Positions 41,413-51,030 of a stretch of 64,000 nt of DNA are shown piece by piece (the stretch's first letter is position 1; every line of letters begins with the position of its first letter). The translations under genes were made by a program, and so were the position numbers. Source of the DNA: JBCCBV01 sp039033855 (GTDB taxonomy: Bacteria > Planctomycetota > Phycisphaerae > Phycisphaerales > Phycisphaeraceae); contig JBCCBV010000004.1 in the NCBI GenBank assembly GCA_039033855.1, positions 1 through 64,000 of the forward strand, written 5' to 3'. The notes beneath the pieces are model-generated. The model saw only the letters and a list, made by a program, of their open reading frames with translations. It was not told the origin of the DNA and made no database searches.

Positions 41413-42903
41413 TCAGGCGCTCCGTCGGCGGTGTCCCCGGATCAGCGCTACGCCGGCCAAACCCAGCAGCGCGATCGACGCCGGCTCGGGAACCGTGCTC
41501 GGCGCGGTGGCCCCGAAGTTCTGCGAAAGGATGTCGAAGTCCAGCAGGTCCACGCTGCCGTCGCCGTTGAAGTCGCCGCCCGCCACGCCGCCGCCGAAGC
41601 CGGGCCCGGCGCCAAAGTTCTGGGAAAGCACGTCGAAGTCGAGCAAATCCACGCTGCCGTCGCCGTTGGCGTCGCCTTCGAGCAGCACCGCTGGCAGCGT
41701 CAGGTCGACCCACACCATGCGGTGGTCGCTCGAGACCGTCGCGGGGAAGCCGTCCTCGCCAAACGCCAGGAACACCACCTCGGAGTCGGTCACCGTCAGG
41801 TCGGCCGAGGGCAGCACGTAGTCGGCCCGCAGGGCGAAGGTCGCGGTGTCGTCGTTGTCGAAGCTGGGGTCCGACGCGTTGATGTCGCTCATCGGTACCG
41901 GGTCTTGCAGCAGCGGGTCGGCCAGCAGGTCTTGGATGGCGGACTTGATGCCGTCGCCCTCGTCGATGCTGGGGTCGTTGTTCAGGTCGCCGAGCACCAC
42001 GAACGAGGCGCCCTCTTCCAGACCGCCGAACACGCCGGCGTCGTCGTAGATGTAGTCCTCGCTCGTTTCCGCCGGGCCGAGCGACCCCTGGATGTAGTCC
42101 TCCCAGAAGCGGATCTCGTCGGCGTTGCGCTTGCCGTTGTAATCGACAAGCTCGCCCGAAAAAGGGTCTGCCGGGAAGCCGGGAATCGACACCGAATCGA
42201 ACACCGGCGGCGTCGGGTGCGAAGCCAGCAGGTGCAGGTCTTGCCCGTCCACGTCCAGCGTCACGTCCCAGTGGCTCTTGGACGACAAGCGGAAAATGTC
42301 GAGCTCGGCCGGGCTGTACCAGTCGTCCGCAGCGCCGGTGCTAGGGTCGTCGGGCAGCCGGGCGCCGGGCATGTCTTTCCAAAGGAAGTTCTGGAACGTG
42401 CGGGCGCCTTCGATCGGGTACATCGACACCACGGCCATGCCGAACTGGCCGGGGAACGAGCCGAAGCCGAATGCGTCGTTGGCCTGGCCGGTGATGCCGT
42501 TGTTGTCGAAGTCGACCGCCGGCACGGGCTGCACCCCGGTGTTCACCGGCGCCACATACACATACGGATACGCAATCGGCGTCTGCCCGCCCTGGCTGAC
42601 CTCCAGGTAGTTCGAGCGGAACGCGTTAATCGTGCCCAAGGGGTCCGACGCCAGGTAATCAAACTCGTTGAGCAAGATCACGTCCGGCCTGTTCCGCTGG
42701 ATGTTCTCCGCGATCCGTTGGGCCGACAAAAACGAACTGCCGGTCAGGTTCGTCAGCAGCTCGCCCTCGGAGTTGCGGTTCAGCGACACGTTATAGGTCG
42801 CCACCCGCAGGTCGGTCCCCGCGGCCTCGCCCGAAGGCGCCAACGACAACGGCAAAGCGGCCAACAGGACGGCGGCCGTCCAACCACGACAGAACTTGAG
42901 CAT
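41413..42903 (-). CDS. Exported endonuclease/exonuclease/phosphatase-family protein with dockerin-like repeats and PEP-CTERM tail
   Basis: This 496-residue protein has a signal peptide ending near GEAAG (residue 28) and a phosphodiesterase domain of the DNase I/exonuclease III class. Visible motifs are ATYNVSLNR, VILLNEFDY, ASHPTPP, VLGDLNNDP and SSDHRMVWVDL, giving the catalytic Asn, Glu, Asp and His. Two EF-hand-like repeats near residues 402-450 (DANGDGSVDLLDFD, DFNGDGSVDLLDFD) and VPEPAS-hydrophobic-RRRSA close the protein. ATG 42903 has AGGAG upstream. It could degrade extracellular DNA or phosphoesters for phosphorus, an inference from family and export. Confidence 0.87.
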   Translation of the reverse strand: MLKFCRGWTAAVLLAALPLSLAPSGEAAGTDLRVATYNVSLNRNSEGELLTNLTGSSFLSAQRIAENIQRNRPDVILLNEFDYLASDPLGTINAFRSNYLEVSQGGQTPIAYPYVYVAPVNTGVQPVPAVDFDNNGITGQANDAFGFGSFPGQFGMAVVSMYPIEGARTFQNFLWKDMPGARLPDDPSTGAADDWYSPAELDIFRLSSKSHWDVTLDVDGQDLHLLASHPTPPVFDSVSIPGFPADPFSGELVDYNGKRNADEIRFWEDYIQGSLGPAETSEDYIYDDAGVFGGLEEGASFVVLGDLNNDPSIDEGDGIKSAIQDLLADPLLQDPVPMSDINASDPSFDNDDTATFALRADYVLPSADLTVTDSEVVFLAFGEDGFPATVSSDHRMVWVDLTLPAVLLEGDANGDGSVDLLDFDVLSQNFGAGPGFGGGVAGGDFNGDGSVDLLDFDILSQNFGATAPSTVPEPASIALLGLAGVALIRGHRRRSA

Positions 42904-43044
42904 GCGGGTCTCCTCGTAAGCCCATCACCCTACCCGCCAAGTATGAAACCACGGCGCCGCGATCGTTCGATTCGCGCAAGGGCCCGCGTCCTGCCCGCGT
43001 CCTGCCGACGTCCTGCCGGCGTGACCCCGACCGCCCGATCCGCA

Positions 43045-43050
43045 TACCAT
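43045..43050 (+). promoter_or_regulatory. -10-like TACCAT, 7 bases before ATG 43058
   Basis: TACCAT with seven bases to the ATG; a TGAC-containing partial -35 (GTGACC, 43021-43026) lies 18 bases before it. This is the best two-part example among the leaderless-like starts. Confidence 0.5.
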
Positions 43051-43057
43051 CCGAGCC

Positions 43058-44380
43058 ATGAATCGACCCGTGGTCATCACCGGAATCGGGCCCATCAGCG
43101 CCCTGGGCCTGGGCACCGAGCCCACCTGGCAGGCCCTGCAGCAAGGCCGCTCGGCGATCGGCCCGATCCAGGGCTTCGACGCCTCGGGCCTGCCCAACCG
43201 CCTGGGCGCCGAAATCGACCCCGGGTTCAAGGTCCGCGACTTCGTCCCCAAGACCTACCGCAAAGCCACCAAGGTGATGGCCCGTGACATCGAGCTGGCC
43301 GTCGCCGCCGCCAAGACTGCTGCCATGGATGCCGGCCTGCGCACCGCCGGCTCCGACCCGTCCGAAGGCGAGCCCCACTACCCCGGCGACCGCATGGGCT
43401 GCCACATCGGCGCCGGGCTGATCGCCGTCGACATCGACGAAATCACCGCCGCCATGGCCGGGTCGCGACACCCCGACCACCCCAACCAGCTCGACCTCCA
43501 CAACTGGGGCAAGGCCGGCATGAGCGAGCTGACCCCGCTCTGGCTCCTCAAATACCTGCCCAACATGCTGGCCTGCCACGTCACCATCATCCACGACCTG
43601 CGCGGGCCCTCGAACACCATCACCTGCGCCGAAGCCTCCGGCGGGCTCAGCGTCGGCGAGTCCCTGCGCGTCATCGAACGCGGCCAGGCCGAGGTCTGCT
43701 TCTGCGGCGGCGCCGACAGCCGCATGAACCCCCAGGCCTTCCTCCGGCAAGTCCTGGCCAAACGCCTGACCCCCCACAACGACCGCGGCGCCCAGGCCGT
43801 ACGACCCTTCGACCGAAGCGCCACCGGCGGCGCCGTGGGCGAAGGCGGCGCCATCCTCGTCCTTGAAGAAGCCCAGAGCGCCGCCCAGCGCGGGGCCGAA
43901 CCCTACGCCCGCGTGCTCGGCTTCGCCGCCTCGCAAACCGTCTTCCCCGAGGCCGGCAACCGCAGGCCCGACCCCACTGGCCGGGGCATCGCCGCCGCCA
44001 TCCGCGGGGCGCTGCGCGACGCCGAAACCGAACCCGCCTCCATCGACGCCGTGGTCGCCTTCGGCTGCGCCGACACCGCTTGGGACGCCGCCGAGGCCGC
44101 CGCCCTGCGCGACGTGCTCGGGCCCGACCGCCTGGCCAAAACCCCGGTCGTCGCCACCCGCGCCTACTGGGGCAACGCCGGCGCCGGGGGCGGCGCGCTC
44201 GACCTGGCCGTGGCCGCCATGGCCCTGCGCCACGGCGCCCTGCCGCCCATCCTCCACCGCGAAGACCCCATCGAACACCTCGGCGCCACGCACCAAGACG
44301 CCCACAAGATCGAGAACATCCTGGTCGTCGGCATCGGCTTCGGTGGACAAAACTGCGCCCTGGTGCTCGGCAAAGCCTGA
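43058..44380 (+). CDS. Ketosynthase-like protein lacking both catalytic histidines
   Basis: This 440-residue protein has the FabF-type thiolase fold: ITGIGPISALG at the start, a nucleophile region ITCAEASGGLSVG with cysteine at residue 190, and a long C-terminal half. The two histidines needed for decarboxylation are missing. The usual HGTGT site reads GCADTAWD near residue 335, and the GHxxxAAG site reads GNAGAGGG near residue 371. Such loss is typical of the non-condensing partner (chain-length factor) of type II polyketide or related synthases, although those normally lose the cysteine, which is kept here. A second, intact ketosynthase follows 48 bases later. No acyl carrier protein is nearby. 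Confidence 0.85.
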   Translation: MNRPVVITGIGPISALGLGTEPTWQALQQGRSAIGPIQGFDASGLPNRLGAEIDPGFKVRDFVPKTYRKATKVMARDIELAVAAAKTAAMDAGLRTAGSDPSEGEPHYPGDRMGCHIGAGLIAVDIDEITAAMAGSRHPDHPNQLDLHNWGKAGMSELTPLWLLKYLPNMLACHVTIIHDLRGPSNTITCAEASGGLSVGESLRVIERGQAEVCFCGGADSRMNPQAFLRQVLAKRLTPHNDRGAQAVRPFDRSATGGAVGEGGAILVLEEAQSAAQRGAEPYARVLGFAASQTVFPEAGNRRPDPTGRGIAAAIRGALRDAETEPASIDAVVAFGCADTAWDAAEAAALRDVLGPDRLAKTPVVATRAYWGNAGAGGGALDLAVAAMALRHGALPPILHREDPIEHLGATHQDAHKIENILVVGIGFGGQNCALVLGKA

Positions 44381-44428
44381 GCCCGCCACGCAACGCCACA
44401 GGACCCAAGCGACTTCCGGACAACCGTC

Positions 44429-45760
44429 ATGAGCGAATCCCCCCGCATCGTCATCACCGGCATGGGATGGGTCACCCCCCTGGGCCACGACATCCAATCC
44501 GTCTGGGCGCGCCTGCTCGCCGCCGACTCCGGCGTCAAGCCCATCCGACGGTTCGACGCCACGACGTTCCCCACCACCTTCGCCGCGGAAGTCGAGGGTT
44601 ACCACCACAACGACTACGTCCGCGACCCCGCCCTGCACGACACCGCCGGCTACCACACCAGCTTCGCCCTGGGCGCCGCCGCACAGGCCTGGGCCCAGTC
44701 CGGCCTGCAAGCCCACCGCGACGCCGGCAAGCTCGACCCCGAACGCCTGGGCCTCTACCTGGGCTCGGGCGAAGGCTCGCTCGACTTCGAGCCCTACATC
44801 GCCGGCTGCCTGGCCGGATGGTCCGACCAAGCCAAGACCGTTCAGGGCGCCCCCTGGGCCGAAGAGGCCCTGCGCGCTTCCTCGGCCGAAGCCGAGATCG
44901 AGCAAGAGCCCAACATGCCCCTGGCCCACCTGGCCATGGAGTTCGAGGCCCGCGGGCCCGCCTACAACTGCCTGACCGCCTGCGCCGCCTCCACCCAGGC
45001 CATCGGCGAGGCCGCCCACATCCTCCAGCGCGGCGACGCCGACGCCATGATCACCGGCGGCGCCCACACCATGATCCACCCGTTCGGCATCACCGGGTTC
45101 AACCGGCTGACCGCGCTGTCGAACCGCACCGACGACATCACCTCCGCCAGCCGACCGTTCTCAAGAGATCGAGATGGTTTCGTGATGGGCGAAGGCGCCG
45201 GCATCCTGATCCTCGAAACCCTCGACCACGCCACCGCCCGCGGAGCCACGCCGCTGGCCGAAGTCGCCGGCTACGGCTCGACCGCCGACGCCTACCGCAT
45301 CACCGACATCCACCCCGACGGCCGGGGCGCCGCCCAGGCCATGCGCCAAGCACTCCAGCGCGCCGGCGTGGGCATCGGCGACATCGACTGGATCGCCGCC
45401 CACGGTACGGGCACCAAAGAAAACGACTCCATCGAAACCCGGGCCATCAAGAGCGTCTTCGCCCCCCCGGAAAACCCCGACACGTCAGCCGTACCCCCCG
45501 TGTCGTCGATCAAGTCGATGATGGGCCACCTGATCGCCGCGGCCGGCGTGGTGCAGGCCATCGCCGCGGTGCTCGCCATCCGCGATTCCAAGATCCCCCC
45601 GACCGCCAACCTCCACGACCCCGCCGACGACTGCGACCTCGACTACGTGCCGCTCACCGCCCGCGACGTGGGCGCCGCCGGCGGGACCGTCGACACCGTC
45701 CTGAGCAACTCTTTCGGCTTCGGCGGACAGAACGACGCCCTGGTCATCCGCAGGGTGTGA
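44429..45760 (+). CDS. Beta-ketoacyl-ACP synthase II-like enzyme
   Basis: This 443-residue enzyme has the complete condensing triad of FabF-type ketosynthases: cysteine in TACAASTQAIG near residue 186, histidine in AAHGTGTKEND near residue 323 and histidine in IKSMMGHLIAAAGVVQ near residue 365. The ending NSFGFGGQNDALVI is also typical. It condenses an acyl group with malonyl-ACP in fatty-acid or polyketide synthesis. It is more divergent than housekeeping FabF and is paired with the triad-deficient paralogue just upstream, suggesting a heterodimer for a special lipid or polyketide. The paired genes stand alone, followed by a convergent prepilin gene. Confidence 0.88.
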   Translation: MSESPRIVITGMGWVTPLGHDIQSVWARLLAADSGVKPIRRFDATTFPTTFAAEVEGYHHNDYVRDPALHDTAGYHTSFALGAAAQAWAQSGLQAHRDAGKLDPERLGLYLGSGEGSLDFEPYIAGCLAGWSDQAKTVQGAPWAEEALRASSAEAEIEQEPNMPLAHLAMEFEARGPAYNCLTACAASTQAIGEAAHILQRGDADAMITGGAHTMIHPFGITGFNRLTALSNRTDDITSASRPFSRDRDGFVMGEGAGILILETLDHATARGATPLAEVAGYGSTADAYRITDIHPDGRGAAQAMRQALQRAGVGIGDIDWIAAHGTGTKENDSIETRAIKSVFAPPENPDTSAVPPVSSIKSMMGHLIAAAGVVQAIAAVLAIRDSKIPPTANLHDPADDCDLDYVPLTARDVGAAGGTVDTVLSNSFGFGGQNDALVIRRV

Positions 45761-45782
45761 GGGGCAAGCCGCACGCTGAGGC

Positions 45783-46775
45783 TCAATACTCGTAGCTGCG
45801 TAGCCGGACTCGGCCGGGCCCCGTACCGATGTCCACCGTGCCCGAGGTAATCCCAACCTCATCCAGCAAGGTAGTTCCCGAGCCAAACAGCCCCAGACCC
45901 ACAAGGCCGTCGAGATAGACCTCGGCCTGTTCGCGCTGGCCGCCCACAAACTCCACGTGGCCGTCCATGAAGGCGAAGTTGCCACCCACTTCGCCGTGGT
46001 TGGCCGGCTCGTTGACCGCAGGGTCCTGGACCACGTTGTTTGCGTCGTTGTCGGCCACCAGGATGCAGGCACTCGGATTGTTGATGTTGTCCAGCGTCTT
46101 AATGATGGCCTCGGCCCCGCCGCGGAAACCCGCCGTGGCCGAGGTGTTGGCCGTGTCGTAGTAAGACTCGCTCACCGGATCGGTGCGCAGAATGGTCTGC
46201 GTCCGGTACTGCCCCTGGTCGGCCCAGGCGAAGATGTTGTAGCTGTGGCCGCCCGAACTATCTCCGGCGCCGTCGGGTGCGCTGTCTTCGAGGTCCGTCG
46301 GCACACGCAGGTCTTTCGGCGCCAGGTCAGGCGGGCTTTGGGGGGTCGCGCCGGTGTAGTCCTCGGCGTCGACCGCGTTCTCGCTCGACGGGCACACCGC
46401 GAAGTCGGCATCGGTCCCGAGTTCCCCATCTCGGGGCGACCAGCTGCCGCCCGAACCCACCTCATGATTGAACAAGTGGCCGATGGTCATCACGTCCACC
46501 GTGGGTTGATACGGGAAAGGGATGTTGTTCTCTTGATCGTTCGCAAAGTTGATCGACGCCTGCACCATGCTCCGCACGTTGGCACCGCATTGGATCTGGC
46601 GGGCCGACTCGCGGGCCGAGCTGAGCACCGGCAGCAGGATCCCGATCAGCAGCGCGATGATCGCGATCACCACCAGCAGCTCGATCAGCGTAAAGCCCCC
46701 CCGGAAACTTCGGAAGTCTCGAGAAGCCCGGCGGCTAGACCGAGACCCACGACGTTCAAACGGGCAATCAGGCAT
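45783..46775 (-). CDS. DUF1559-like prepilin with H-X9-DG motif
   Basis: This 330-residue protein belongs to the very large planctomycete family of prepilin-like proteins. The N-terminus has a basic leader and the processing site in GGFTLIELLVVIAIIALLIG near residues 32-50, cleaved by prepilin peptidase before phenylalanine. The C-terminus contains NHGEVGGNFAFMDGHVEFV, the H-X9-DG motif (His followed by DGHVE). ATG 46775 is chosen because GGAG lies seven bases upstream; the frame upstream is shadow. Members may build pseudopili or type II secretion-like structures. It stands between the ketosynthase pair and the peptidase genes. Confidence 0.88.
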   Translation of the reverse strand: MPDCPFERRGSRSSRRASRDFRSFRGGFTLIELLVVIAIIALLIGILLPVLSSARESARQIQCGANVRSMVQASINFANDQENNIPFPYQPTVDVMTIGHLFNHEVGSGGSWSPRDGELGTDADFAVCPSSENAVDAEDYTGATPQSPPDLAPKDLRVPTDLEDSAPDGAGDSSGGHSYNIFAWADQGQYRTQTILRTDPVSESYYDTANTSATAGFRGGAEAIIKTLDNINNPSACILVADNDANNVVQDPAVNEPANHGEVGGNFAFMDGHVEFVGGQREQAEVYLDGLVGLGLFGSGTTLLDEVGITSGTVDIGTGPGRVRLRSYEY

Positions 46776-46876
46776 CACGTTCTCCAATAAGTGAGGCAAA
46801 CCGGAATCGGCGGAGCCGGGGGCGATGACGGCAAACGGCGCAGGAAGCCGGACGGGGGAGACATCAAAGGATCGCG

Positions 46877-49729
46877 TCATGGCGAAGGCTCTCCAACGGC
46901 CGGCGACCCGGCGACAAAAGAGGAAGCAGCAGGCGAATCAAGCAAACCAGTCATTCCAAGCAACGAGGAATCCGGCGCCGCCGACACCTCGGCCGGCGTG
47001 GCGTACGGGTTCAGGCCGGGCGCATCCAGGCCCGGCAGGCCGCGCTCGGTCGTCAGGCGGATAAAAGGCAGCACGCCGTCGTCGCCCACCGTGGCGCGCC
47101 ACTGCGGCCACTGGAACAGCCCGTACCGCATGCACGGCTCGAGCACCGCCGCCGCGCGACGCGCATCGACCGGACCCAGCGCATCCAACCGCACGACGAT
47201 TGAACCCACCGGGAGCACCGCAGGTTCCATGGGCAGACGCCGTGTCACCTGGCGCCCGGCGTAGCGGTGGTATTGGTCGTCGTACTCCGGATCGATCCGA
47301 ATCAATTCCACCCGCTCGGCGTCGACCTCGACCGGTTGCTCCAACACGGCGTAGGCAAGCCCGTGACCCTCGAGCAGCGCTCGGGTGAGTTCCAGCGCGT
47401 CCGGAAGATCGCCCGACACCGCGTACCCCACCGGCGTGGGCACGGCGCTCTTGACCACCGCCGTATCCATCACCGTGGGCGAAGCCACCTCGACTGTTTT
47501 TCCGGTCGATACCTCGATGACCTTCACCGGCGTCATCTGCGCTTCGGTCCGCGCCCAGAAAAAGTCGGTGGGGATCGCCGCCGACCCTGAAAGGAGCTTG
47601 TCCACATTGCCCTCGAACACCGCGGGGTCGACCGGCGTGTCCAGCATCGTCTTGAGCAGCGCCCGGTACGCCGCCACCCGCCGGGCCAGGTCGGCCTGCG
47701 GGTTGTCCGCGGCGCGCTGGATCCCGGACTCGACGATGAAGCCCATCCCGCCGGTCGCCAGCGACAACCCGTTGCGGGCGTCGTCGGCGTCGAGCGTGCT
47801 CGGCCGTAGCTCCCCGCCCGGCACGGTCGGCGCTGACCCCACCAAGTAACGGGCGTAGTGGAACCCGCCTTCTCCATCGGCATGGCTGTGGTCGTGTGCG
47901 TGGCCGTGCTCCGCCGCGATGCCCGTCTCAACAAACTGCTGGCCCTTCTCGCGCACAGGCGTGGGGATCATCGGGTGGCTGCAAGACCCCAGGGTGATCT
48001 CGGGCCATTCCAGCCAACCGCGCTCGGCGTAATCCCCGGTGGTGCGGTTGAACTCGTGGCAATCCACGATCACATCCGGGCCCACCGATCGGGCCAGCGC
48101 GTGCACCGCGCGCGTCTCCGGCTGGCTCAAGATCACGTGGTCGCGGTTCAGGTCGAAGTCGTTGGCGTTTCGGCGCTCGTCGCGCTCGGCGCCGTCGGGG
48201 TTCATCACCGGCACGACCCATAGTTCCAGGGTTTCCGGGATCGACGCCGGCCGCTGGGATGCGTCGACGATGAGTTCCAGCAGCGCCGCCCCGCCCGCGG
48301 GCTCGTCGCCGTGTTGCAGGCCGATCAGCAGCGCCTTGCGATGGCCGACCGGCAGCGGATCGCCTTCCGGCGTGCGGGAGATGCGCACCGCCCAAAGGTC
48401 GCGCCCCTCCACCGATTGGCCGAACGTCGTGAGCGAAACGTGCTCCGCCTCGGCCGCCTTGACCAGCAGCGCTTCGGCGTATGCCAAGCCGCCCCAGGGC
48501 GGAGGCTTGCGATCATGATCCGCGTGGTCATCGTCCGATTGCGGCGCGGCGGCCGGGGCTTGGCCGGCGGCTCGTTCGGCCTCGACTTCGGCCTTGGCAG
48601 CCTCGAACCGCTGATGGGCGTCGGTCCACAGAGCCAAATATCGATCGCCCGGCTCGAAGGCGAAGACGCCCGGCGCGGGCTCGACAACGTCGAACCAAGC
48701 GCCGCCTTCGTAGCTGCGCGGCGCGCCCGAAGCGGCCTTCAACAAGGAGGCGGTCTGAGGCGGCAACGCGGTGGATTGCTTCACCCGGCCGTCGGAGCTG
48801 AACGTCAACGACTCGCCCGGCGTGACCGTCCAGGCTTTCCAAGGGGTATCCAGCAGCGGGTTGCCGATGACCGGGTCGCCCGGGTTCGGCCGGGGCTGCA
48901 ACTCGGTCACCAGCACGCCGGGGCCGCCGACCACGGTCAAAGTGCGGGAGGTTAAATCGACTATCGCGGCGCAGTTTTCTTCCACACCGATGCCGACAGG
49001 AACGCCCTCGGTCGCGCAGGCCGTGAGCATCCGCCCCAACCGACCGCGGGCCAAAAAGTGCTGGTCCGTCACGCCCCACGGCAAGAAGCCCATGCCCTGA
49101 CCGACGCCTACGGCCCAGTCTTCGAGCACGTCTGACCGGCCGAGCAGCAGCGCCTCGTGGCTATTGCCCCAGCGGATCATGGGGTCGGACATCATCGCGG
49201 CGCCCGCCGACGTCCCGCCGACCACGCCGCCGGCCGCGAGCACCGTTTTCACGGCCAGGTACGCCGGCGTATCCACGCCGTTCGGCCGAAACACCGCGGT
49301 GATGCGCGACTGGTCCCCGCCGGTGAACCACAGCCCGTCGCAGGCCGTGATCTTCAGGACGTAATCGGGTGAATTCGCCTTGGCCGGCGTGTCGTGGCGG
49401 ATGTCGATCAGCACCACCTTCTGATCCGGCCCGGCGTATTGCTGGAAGTCTTGCACGGTGAGCGGGCCGGACTCTTCGGGCACCCCGCTGGCCGTGGGCA
49501 GCACGCCCAGTGTTCCTTCAGGACCGATGCGGTCGAGCACCGCGCGGTACACCGCTTCGTGTTCGGGGTCGAGCGCCCCGCCGGCGATCACCAGCGTGCC
49601 GGTCGCCTTCGGCTGGGTGGCCGGCGTGTGATCGTGCCCGGGGTGGGCGTCCGCCTGCGACGCCAATACGCCCAGCAGCACGAGCGCAACCAACCATCCC
49701 GAAACAGCAAGCGCGACACGGCGGGTCAT
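46877..49729 (-). CDS. Secreted cyanophycinase-M14 metallocarboxypeptidase fusion
   Basis: This 950-residue protein has a signal peptide (residues 1-28) and a histidine-rich HPGHDH mature start. Residues about 40-290 match cyanophycinase (peptidase S51): GGTSAGA with Ser174, TDQHFLARGRLGRM with His224 and GIGVEEN with Glu250-251, the expected catalytic set. Cyanophycinase cuts multi-arginyl-poly-aspartate into Asp-Arg dipeptides. Residues about 430-800 form an M14 zinc carboxypeptidase: QHGDE, NPDGAERDERRN, LNRDH, DCHEF and late FIVES; a histidine-rich HGHAHDHSHADG loop may bind extra metal. ATG 49729 overlaps the M42 gene stop as ATGA. The frame upstream of it is shadow. I know no characterised enzyme joining these two; substrate is inference. 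Confidence 0.85.
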   Translation of the reverse strand: MTRRVALAVSGWLVALVLLGVLASQADAHPGHDHTPATQPKATGTLVIAGGALDPEHEAVYRAVLDRIGPEGTLGVLPTASGVPEESGPLTVQDFQQYAGPDQKVVLIDIRHDTPAKANSPDYVLKITACDGLWFTGGDQSRITAVFRPNGVDTPAYLAVKTVLAAGGVVGGTSAGAAMMSDPMIRWGNSHEALLLGRSDVLEDWAVGVGQGMGFLPWGVTDQHFLARGRLGRMLTACATEGVPVGIGVEENCAAIVDLTSRTLTVVGGPGVLVTELQPRPNPGDPVIGNPLLDTPWKAWTVTPGESLTFSSDGRVKQSTALPPQTASLLKAASGAPRSYEGGAWFDVVEPAPGVFAFEPGDRYLALWTDAHQRFEAAKAEVEAERAAGQAPAAAPQSDDDHADHDRKPPPWGGLAYAEALLVKAAEAEHVSLTTFGQSVEGRDLWAVRISRTPEGDPLPVGHRKALLIGLQHGDEPAGGAALLELIVDASQRPASIPETLELWVVPVMNPDGAERDERRNANDFDLNRDHVILSQPETRAVHALARSVGPDVIVDCHEFNRTTGDYAERGWLEWPEITLGSCSHPMIPTPVREKGQQFVETGIAAEHGHAHDHSHADGEGGFHYARYLVGSAPTVPGGELRPSTLDADDARNGLSLATGGMGFIVESGIQRAADNPQADLARRVAAYRALLKTMLDTPVDPAVFEGNVDKLLSGSAAIPTDFFWARTEAQMTPVKVIEVSTGKTVEVASPTVMDTAVVKSAVPTPVGYAVSGDLPDALELTRALLEGHGLAYAVLEQPVEVDAERVELIRIDPEYDDQYHRYAGRQVTRRLPMEPAVLPVGSIVVRLDALGPVDARRAAAVLEPCMRYGLFQWPQWRATVGDDGVLPFIRLTTERGLPGLDAPGLNPYATPAEVSAAPDSSLLGMTGLLDSPAASSFVAGSPAVGEPSP

Positions 49730-51030
49730 TCGGCCACCCCCGCGGGCTCGAAGTACAGGTGCTTGTGCTTGTCCGACCACTGCACGCACCACTCCTTGAA
49801 CTCGCCGAGCACACCGCCCGACAGCTCGCGCATTTCCACCATGGCCTGCATCAGCCGGACCAGGTTGCCCCAGTCGCCGATGTCGACGTTCTCAAGATCG
49901 ATGGTCCCGGCTTCGACGTTCTGGTTGTGGTAGTTGCCCAGCGCGATGCAGAGCGCTCCGGCCCGGCCCATCCACGACTGGAACACGCTCGACTCGCACG
50001 TGCCGCCGTCCATCAGCTTTCGCTGGAACAGGAACGTGTCTTCGCGAAGCGAAAGCGCCCGTGCGCACCGGCTGGCCCAGACGGTCATCTCCGGCTCGAA
50101 CATCACGTGCTTGTCGCCCACGCGCACGATCGGGCCGAGCCCTTGCGGCGCGTGCGGCAGCGCTTTGCTGCACTCCACGCTGACGATGAGTTCTGGCCCC
50201 TTGCGCGTGGCGTTCGGCCCGTAGTGCTCGGTGCAGTAATGGATGGCGCCGAAAAAGCCGCCCTCTTCCGCCCGGGTGAACACGCACGTCACCGGGTGGG
50301 GCGACTCTTCGCGCACCAGCACGTCGAGCAGGCACACCAGCGCCGCGGCGCCGGCCACGTCGTCGCACGCCCGGGCGTAAAACTTGCCGCCACGGTGGTC
50401 GGCGTCGGGCAGGTCCCACATGCCGATCGAGCCCGGCAGCACGGGCTCTTCGACCTCGACCTCCACGCCGGTCACGTCGCCCTCTTCATTGATGCCCAGG
50501 ACCTTGGTCACCACGCCGCCGACCCGTCGGCCACCCACGCGGAAGTCGTCGGGCGCGTCGGGCATCAGCCCCGGCTCCGCCTCGGCCAACGGCTTGCCGC
50601 CGGTCCAGAACACCACCCGGCCGCCCACGATCAGGTCCTCGGGAAAGCGCCCCATCCAGTGCGCCCGCAGGGTCTTCTCATCCCGCATGCGTACGGCCCA
50701 GAACCCGGTGTGGTCCAGGTGCGCCGCGAACGCCAGGGGCGGTGGCGAGTCTTGTCCGCTGCCCGACGGCGCCGGCTCGTAACTCACGATCAGGTTGCCC
50801 ACGCCGTCGATCCGCGCCGACAGCCCGCGCCGCTGGGCGAACCGCCAGATCCATAGGAGCAGGTTGTGCTCGTGGAACGGCGAGGTCGGCAGGCGCATCA
50901 ACTCGATGGCCAGCTTGATCCACCGCGTAGGCGGGTGGAAGCGCTTTCTACGGAGCTCGGAACGGGGCAAGACTTGCTCTCCCGGCCGAAAATCGGCGGT
51001 CACGCGTCGGTTCAGTTCATGCGCAGACAT
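49726..51030 (-). CDS. M42-like metallopeptidase
   Basis: This 434-residue enzyme resembles the M42 (glutamyl aminopeptidase/endoglucanase M) and related M28/M20 dinuclear zinc peptidases. Metal and catalytic segments are AAHLDHTGF near residue 95, YARACDDVAGAAA near residue 205, FTRAEEGGFFGA near residue 243 and VSVECSKALP near residue 270, with DGGTCESSVF later. Family members trim peptides from the amino end, often large cytosolic dodecamers. There is no signal peptide. ATG 51030 has a TATCAG box nine bases upstream. It overlaps the secreted cyanophycinase-M14 gene by four bases, which argues that both act on the same peptides, one outside and one inside the cell. Confidence 0.82.
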   Translation of the reverse strand: MSAHELNRRVTADFRPGEQVLPRSELRRKRFHPPTRWIKLAIELMRLPTSPFHEHNLLLWIWRFAQRRGLSARIDGVGNLIVSYEPAPSGSGQDSPPPLAFAAHLDHTGFWAVRMRDEKTLRAHWMGRFPEDLIVGGRVVFWTGGKPLAEAEPGLMPDAPDDFRVGGRRVGGVVTKVLGINEEGDVTGVEVEVEEPVLPGSIGMWDLPDADHRGGKFYARACDDVAGAAALVCLLDVLVREESPHPVTCVFTRAEEGGFFGAIHYCTEHYGPNATRKGPELIVSVECSKALPHAPQGLGPIVRVGDKHVMFEPEMTVWASRCARALSLREDTFLFQRKLMDGGTCESSVFQSWMGRAGALCIALGNYHNQNVEAGTIDLENVDIGDWGNLVRLMQAMVEMRELSGGVLGEFKEWCVQWSDKHKHLYFEPAGVAE

